From NCBI GenBank assembly GCA_000277445.1, contig AJWJ01000046.1:1-64000 (forward strand): a stretch of DNA of 64,000 nucleotides. The letters are read 5' to 3'. The position numbers were made by a program, and so were the translations under genes. A model generated the notes under the pieces. The model ran no database searches. It worked only from the letters and a program-made list of their open reading frames with translations, and was not told where the DNA came from. The DNA comes from Polysphondylium violaceum (Eukaryota > Evosea > Eumycetozoa > Dictyosteliales > Dictyosteliaceae). Below are positions 59,993 to 64,000 of the stretch, one piece after another (position 1 is the first letter of the stretch; every line of letters starts with the position of its first letter).

Positions 59993-61487
59993 TCAGAGAG
60001 TTTGTTGTTGTTGATTAATAGTTGCTGTATCTTCAGTCCAAAATCTACCCCTGTGATCTAAACTACAAGTCATCAATGCATTCTCGACTGGTGATGCTGC
60101 AATGCCACGCACGGGTTGATTGTGACCCGATAAAACTTGAAGTTGCTCACCTGTTCTAGTATTGTACACAACACAAGATGATGCCTGCTCATCGTTGGTA
60201 ATAATAAAATCTTCTGTATAGTTGAATGTTGCTGCTATTCTATTTTTCTATCGGGTATTCAACATATATGTTTGTTAGAGAGATAGAGAGATAGATACTA
60301 TTATTATGATTACATACATGTGGATTGGTTTTAGATACACCAGTATTAAATGATTGGACGACTCTACCAGATGAGATTTCCCAGAGTTTGACATAGGAAT
60401 CACGGCCACATGATAAGAGGTATTTTTGATTTCTTGATATTTGAACATGAGTGGGCTCTTCGCCAGAGTGAGGGTTTGATAGTGTTGTTATGAGGGAAAA
60501 GTTATTCGAGTCCCATATCTTTATGGTTGCATCCTTGGAGCAACTGGCAAAGATACTGCCGTCCAAGGAAAATCGCAACTGATTGATTGGGCCGTGATGG
60601 TGCTCGTTTATCTTTCTCGCTGTATAGGTTTGAAATGTATTTACATTGTATAATCGAATCATGGGATGATCAGTGCCCGCCAACAACATATCACCGCACG
60701 GATGGAAATTGATGCTACGTACACTGTGACTGTCTTGAATAAACTTGAATGATCGTTTGACAGATGACTTGTAGTCATAGAATCTAATCGTGCCATCTTT
60801 AGACGCAGAGGAAAGTATGCTTGCACTGGGATGGAAATCCAAGTCATTGATGGGTTGTGTATGATCATAAAAGGTTCTAATCACCGGCCTTGACGGTGCA
60901 AAATCCTCAGAGGTTTCGTTTTTGGTTTGATTGTAATTTCTCATCTTGTTGACATCCAACAATTTAATCGATGTATCAGAGGATCCTGTTGCCACAAACT
61001 TGCCATCCCAGCTAAACTTTGCACATCTACATGCATTCTTGTGTGTTGTAATAAATTTAGTTAAAAATGATACATTCATCTTTTGTCCAGCTACATTTGT
61101 TGATTAGTATAACTTTTAAATTAATACACCACTCCTACTCTTGCATCTACTGCAAATAAATAAATACATACGAACTATATTATCATTATCAAAATCTACA
61201 CCTTTTATTTTATCATTTCCCAATATATCTTCTACCAACATACTATCATCGTCTGCATCAGTTGATTTACCACCGACACTGCCACCGCCACCGCCAACAC
61301 TACTACTATTTCCACTATTTGCCGATGAAGTTGAATGCACAAATGAATGTAATCTATTACTAGCCTCGCCTTTAATTGGACAAGGTATCATAGTAGATTC
61401 ACTTAATTTCGTTGCCTCATTAATAAACCCATCGTAAACCAATTGATTGATTATCAAAGAGTATAATTCTCTTTGTTCTTCTTTCAT
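59993..61487 (-). CDS. cstf1: CSTF1 (cleavage stimulation factor 50 kDa subunit)
   Basis: Three exons, complement(join(59993..60247,60318..61090,61172..61487)), giving 447 residues. CSTF1 is part of the complex that binds the G/U-rich element and promotes 3' end cleavage before polyadenylation. The N-terminal dimerisation domain EQRELYSLIINQLVYDGFIN matches human RQQLYKLIISQLLYDGYIS. A Ser/Gly-rich spacer follows. Seven WD40 repeats include KFVATGSSDTSIKLLDV, RPVIRTFYDHTQPINDL, KRSFKFIQDSHSVRSINFHP, SCSKDATIKIWD and SCGRDSYVKLWEISSGR. The last exon encodes FNYTEDFIITNDEQASS, parallel to FNHTEDYVLLPDERTIS in human CSTF1. The assignment is firm. Confidence 0.95.
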
Positions 61488-61675
61488 TATACATCTGAAA
61501 TTAAATTAATCAATAAAATTCAACAAATAAAAAAAAAAAATTTGAAAAAAACATGTTTCTTTTTGCGAAAGAAGGAAAGAGTAGTTATAAATTGAATGGT
61601 TTAATTTATTTATTTAATAGATAATGATGATATGGTGATAGTAATGGCAATAATAGTGACAATGAGCAGTTGATT

Positions 61676-62806
61676 TTACATAAAACGTGTGGCATTATAA
61701 TGATGCGAACCACTGTCTGTTGAGTTATGATGGGAACCGCTGTCGGTCGAGTTGTGATAAGAACTACTACTGTCATCACTGTGATGGCTACTCTTTTTAA
61801 CTTTAACAACACCAAAATAAATACCAAGGAACAATGCAGTTGCCACAAGAGTGATTATGAGACAGATGATGAAACAAATCATTTTCTTTCTTAATGAACT
61901 CTTGTACACGTATGCTTTCTCGAGTTCAACGACGGCATCCTCGACATGTTGATCAGTTTTTTCTACATGATTGTCGGCAGTGACAAGCATTTCAGTTTGT
62001 TCACCTACCAACATTGACAAATCTCTCATTGCTTCATTCAAAATGACGACTTCGCCAACCAATTCCTTTACTTGTCTATTCTTTTCTGCAATCATTATAT
62101 TTTCAAGATCATCTTCATCTTCTTGTTGTTGTCTTTCCTCTTCATAAGCTTGATCGTATCCATATGTTTGATTATGATGTGATGCTTTCAAATCACTATA
62201 TCCTTGATTATAGTTGTTATTATTATTATTATAATTATTATTATTATTATATCCAAATCCATTATTATTATTGTTACTTCTAAATCCATTATTATTACCA
62301 AAGTTATTATTATTGTTATTGTTATTACCAAAGTTACTATTACCACCAAATGGTGTTTGTTGTGGTTGTTGTACTGGGGTATCTTTGATGGGAGTATATG
62401 AAGATTCTTTTTGTTCGCATGTCGATAGCAATTTATTAAATGTTTCAGTTGCGTCTTTAAATTGCTTTATAATCTTTTCTTGTTGAGGTTTAGTATATTG
62501 TTGTTGATTTAGTTTCTTTACCAAAACACCAATGTGTTTAACATCATCACCAATATAAAGTTTCTTTTGATGTAGTTGATTTCTAAAAGTATCTGTATCC
62601 TTATTAGTCCCTATATCCCTCACTAATCTTTCCAACTGAGATATTTCCGAAAACACTCTAGTCAATAAACTAATGACATCGTTGCTATTATTTCTAGATG
62701 TATTCGTGTATTAGTATATTGTATGCACACACAAGAACCATCACAACACATACTTATTGATAGTTGATCTATCTTGACTTGATAATAAGGGTGCTTTGCC
62801 ACTCAT
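61676..62806 (-). CDS. Qa-SNARE syntaxin (syntaxin 7-like) with a luminal tail
   Basis: Two exons, complement(join(61676..62693,62754..62806)), giving 356 residues. Syntaxins drive membrane fusion; the sequence is closest in style to endosomal syntaxin 7/12. A Habc-type helical region spans about 20-115 (NDVISLLTRVFSEISQLERL). An Asn/Phe/Gly-rich linker follows, then the SNARE helix (about 215-275) with VVILNEAMRDLSMLVGEQTE, where the zero-layer Gln is present, and a membrane helix at about 289-314. Unusually, 42 more residues follow the membrane segment: Ser/His/Asp-rich with NST/NAT glycosylation sequons and a duplicated NSTDSGSHH block. Most syntaxins end within a few residues of the membrane. 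Confidence 0.9.
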
Positions 62807-63269
62807 CGCGTATGTGTATATATGTAATAGGTGTGATAGAAAGCGTTAACCTTGAGACACAACACAAAAAAACAACAACCCTAATAAAAAAAAAAATCAA
62901 AAAAAGGGGCTGCCGAGATATTATTTTTTTTCCAAAGATATTGAATGGAATGTGTGTAAAATTTTTCAAACAACTTTGATGATGTATTGAGTTGGTTTTC
63001 TTTACAAACTAGGGGGACTGAAAATTCCAACGAGAAAATAAAAAAAAATCTCAATCTTTAAAGATAAAATTATAAATTTTTATTGGTTGGAGGGGGAGTT
63101 TTATGCTATAATCGATAGATCGATCTCTAGAGATATATAGAATGAGAATGTTGTAATATTACACATAAAGTAGCTATTATATTATTATTATTATTACTAT
63201 TATTATTGTTGTTATTAATTATTTAGAGGTATATGTAATAAACATATGTTGTAAATAAAATAAAATAAA
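62807..63269. other. Intergenic
   Basis: Promoter region of the syntaxin gene and 3' flank of the lipase gene. Overlapping short frames at 62764-62979 on both strands look like artefacts of A/T runs. A (TTA)n stretch lies near 63182-63215. Nothing else seen. Confidence 0.4.
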
Positions 63270-64000
63270 TTATTGTTCACTACTGCCATTGAAATCTCTA
63301 CAACAACAGTGAATGTTGAAATAGTGGAGATGATCGTAAATGGACAAGGTAGCTGGATTAGTGATAGAATCACTGCATGATGGGTCTTCGCCAGAATCGT
63401 TACATTCTTGGTAGGTTCCATTGGATGTATACCATACTTCAGTTGGAACGTGATGATATTGCATCACTTCGGTGGGTACGTGGGGAACTAAATCGTGTTG
63501 ATTGACAGTTCTATAGTTGTTTGGCTGAATGCTGTTATAGTATGAGGCAAAGTTATCGTTACCAACTCTAGGTGAACCAAAGGTGTAGATAAATGTAGGA
63601 ATATTTTTATAGATTTGAATAAGCTCTGCCATGGCGAGGGTAGCCAAAGCACCACCTAAACTGTGTCCAGTGACAATGAGTCCACACTTGGGTCCACATA
63701 ATTTCATAGAATTTGCAACACTTGCTTCAATCTCTGATCTAACACTTAACCATGCTTTGTGGAATCCAGAATGAACATAACAATCTGTACAAAATGGATA
63801 TGCATCATAGAGGAATTGAAGATTGGTAATCCAACTATAAACATCCATTGATCCTCTAAACACAACAAGAACTATTCAATAGTTGAGTAAATTAAATTAA
63901 TATCAAAAACCAATCAGAATTGAATTCAAAAACACACATACCATTATTACCATAATAACCAACATATGCTTGAGTATCGGTTGTTGCATTATAAATTAAA
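63270..64000 (-). CDS. Secreted class 3 lipase (5' end beyond window)
   Basis: Partial: complement(join(63270..63871,63942..64000)), continuing past the right edge. The visible C-terminal 220 residues belong to the fungal/plant lipase_3 family: AYVGYYGNN, VLVVFRGSMDVYSWITNL, HSGFHKAW, the nucleophile elbow GHSLGGALA, YTFGSPRVGN, the Asp in QHDLVPHVP, and the His in SIYDHLHYF. Cys pairs (FCTDCYVHSG, MKLCGPKC, ECNDSGEDPSCSD) suggest a secreted, disulfide-bonded enzyme that hydrolyses acylglycerols. The intron (63872-63941) is GT...AG and keeps frame. The signal peptide should lie beyond the window. Confidence 0.93.

Noticed and set aside
62764-62979. Overlapping frames on both strands upstream of syntaxin
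   Set aside because: They overlap the syntaxin first exon and A/T runs; the two-exon syntaxin model explains the conserved sequence.

Overview
The window is nuclear DNA from a dictyostelid social amoeba. The evidence is the AT-rich base composition, long A/T runs between genes, short GT...AG introns of mostly 60-130 bases, runs of Asn, Gln and Thr codons, and proteins with specifically dictyostelid features: a pianissimo-type Rictor, prestalk CTDC cysteine repeats, and the dictyostelid ankyrin-like family. I cannot name the species. Base composition looks less extreme than in Dictyostelium discoideum. Genes are dense, on both strands and mostly spliced. I rebuilt most exon joins by hand from splice sites and reading frame; the coordinates give whole-gene spans and the evidence gives the joins.

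Left third (1-22 kb): a tiny two-exon gene, a decayed CTDC cysteine-rich gene, a histone H2A variant ending in SQTY, an ankyrin-like protein, a membrane-anchored alpha/beta hydrolase, CDP-diacylglycerol synthase, a broken elongation factor 2 copy, a leucine-rich-repeat PP2C phosphatase (PHLPP type), a TMEM53/DUF829 protein, a four-pass membrane protein, ARMC1, cornichon, an esterase of the ICME/BD-FAE type, and the branch-point binding protein SF1.

Middle (22-45 kb): DPM3, Wee1 kinase, a cysteine-rich single-pass surface protein, a degenerate Rab domain spliced onto an ankyrin-like domain, a HEAT-repeat protein with three CCCH zinc fingers, PiaA/Rictor (TORC2), NTF2, and 4-hydroxyphenylpyruvate dioxygenase, whose first coding exon appears to be the ATG alone.

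Right third (45-64 kb): a surface protein with a GPS-like site, a bacterial-type dipeptidyl peptidase III, a 52-residue ORF, kinesin-13 with an N-terminal SAM-like domain, CNOT9, UPF3, a vWA-domain protein, CSTF1, a Qa-SNARE syntaxin with an extra luminal tail, and a secreted class 3 lipase cut by the window edge.

Several genes serve mRNA processing or decay (SF1, CSTF1, UPF3, CNOT9, probably the HEAT-CCCH protein), and others serve secretory-pathway traffic (cornichon, DPM3, syntaxin). Nothing shows that they are co-regulated. I saw no intact transposon, tRNA, rRNA or CRISPR array. The best candidates for something undescribed are the pseudo-Rab/ankyrin fusion and several hairpin-forming intergenic islands that could be small RNAs.
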